Source: Candidatus Nomurabacteria bacterium
GTDB lineage: Bacteria > Patescibacteriota > Minisyncoccia > Phycocordibacterales > UBA918
DNA: 6,462 bases
Assembly (NCBI GenBank): GCA_943359405.1
Contig: CALRHO010000049.1
Location: 1 to 6,462 of the forward strand
Reading direction: 5' to 3'
Both the position numbers and the translations under genes were made by a program. The notes below the pieces were generated by a model. The model did no database searches and was not told the origin of the DNA. It was given only the letters and a program-made list of their open reading frames with translations. This document shows, in pieces, positions 5,891 through 6,462 of this stretch. Numbering within the stretch: the first letter of the stretch is position 1; every line of letters starts with the position of its first letter.

Positions 5891-6460
5891 TTAACCTTCT
5901 GGATTAGTAGAAGTATATATTTGCTGGTCACCACTAATTTTGTTTCCACCTACTTTAATATATAAAACTCTATTTAGCTTTTCTCCATTTTTATCAAAAT
6001 ACTGCAATACAATTTTAATTGGGTCACTGCTATTCTCTACTACCTTTCTTAGAACTGGCATACTCTCGACAAAACCGCCTATTGATCCTTCGGAGATACG
6101 TTGGTGGTGCATCCAAACCCTTCGTGATTCACCTGGAATAATCGGGAGACGTGAAGAATGTAAAGGGTCAAAATCTAGATGTTCATTTGAGGCAACGCTG
6201 ATGGAACTAATTGAAGGAGAATAAGCTGGTGACTGTCCAATATTTTTTATCAAAACTTCGGCACCCTTACTTTGAAATTCAATTTCTAACAGCGGTTGTT
6301 CTTTCGTGCGAGTTAATTCTGAAAGTCGTCTTGTTTCCCATGCTTGCCAAGCAATAAAAATTCCAGTGATTAAAAGAATTAAATCTGAAAAATCCAAACA
6401 ACTATCCATATAATTCCCAGCTACCACTTTCGAGCTTATATTCATAAACAAGCTCGTCAT
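5891..6460 (-). CDS. Small membrane-anchored hypothetical protein (start uncertain, may extend past right edge)
   Basis: The reading frame is open from the right edge to TAA at 5891-5893. The first ATG is at 6460, two bases from the window end, so the true start may lie outside. ATGs at residues 6 and 18 are alternatives; MDSCLDF (6409) lies close to the membrane segment and follows a weak GGGA. A single membrane helix covers about residues 25-41 (FSDLILLITGIFIAWQAW), then a charged segment ETRRLSELTRTKEQP. The rest looks like a beta-sandwich domain: LLEIEF, EVLIKNIGQSPAYSPS, IIPGESRRVWM and IKIVLQYFDKNGEKL. This pattern (N-x-G-xx-PA, then a P-G-E turn, then a Y-D-xx-G turn) recurs in many uncharacterised membrane-anchored bacterial proteins of unknown role. 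Base composition is far more AT-rich than its neighbours, suggesting acquisition. A transmembrane helix and downstream fold are visible; no function can be named. Confidence 0.7.
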   Translation of the reverse strand: MTSLFMNISSKVVAGNYMDSCLDFSDLILLITGIFIAWQAWETRRLSELTRTKEQPLLEIEFQSKGAEVLIKNIGQSPAYSPSISSISVASNEHLDFDPLHSSRLPIIPGESRRVWMHHQRISEGSIGGFVESMPVLRKVVENSSDPIKIVLQYFDKNGEKLNRVLYIKVGGNKISGDQQIYTSTNPEG

Positions 6461-6462
6461 CA

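Noticed and set aside
5817..5894. Small plus-strand ORF, 25 residues, MVLEKLRQELKRKKKRGSVN...
   Set aside because: It is basic and helix-like but very short, has only a weak GGTGG upstream, and its end overlaps the neighbouring gene. The Lys/Arg run follows simply from the purine-rich tract.

Overview
The window looks like bacterial chromosome with moderate-to-high GC over most of its length. It is probably from a Candidate Phyla Radiation (Patescibacteria) lineage. This rests on three family resemblances recalled from memory: an exported peptidoglycan-binding protein with a YPGGRVTGFFGP-type repeat, a Pif1-like helicase with a C-terminal helix-turn-helix, and a GEHNDG-type FAD-linked oxidase. 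No rRNA or other marker gene is present, so the assignment is tentative.

Layout. Bases 1-411 (minus) hold the N-terminal part of an exported peptidoglycan-binding protein that runs off the left edge. Bases 517-2217 (minus) encode a Pif1/RecD-like superfamily 1 helicase. A very short divergent promoter gap of about 49 bp separates it from a plus-strand FAD-linked oxidase at 2267-4378, which carries an unusual 125-residue low-complexity, His-clustered N-terminal extension. A bidirectional hairpin terminator (4409-4441) divides it from a convergent minus-strand gene for an unrecognised 309-residue, Arg/Tyr-rich protein (4444-5373). Bases 5374-5890 have no convincing gene but hold a dense series of inverted repeats. 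These include a 25-base-arm hairpin, an 11-bp perfect hairpin, and a three-arm structure containing a perfect 20-bp terminator-like stem. Bases 5891-6460 (minus) encode a small membrane-anchored protein in DNA much more AT-rich than the rest.

The genes do not form an obvious pathway. The helicase belongs to DNA maintenance, the oxidase to flavin redox chemistry, and the peptidoglycan-binding protein to the cell surface. The two minus-strand genes at the left could share a transcript. The right-hand third (5374 to the end) looks accessory: an orphan protein, a structured intergenic region and an AT-rich probable newcomer. The most unusual feature is the structured non-coding region at 5507-5708. 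Whether it is an RNA, a dispersed repeat or simply stacked terminators cannot be settled from one copy.
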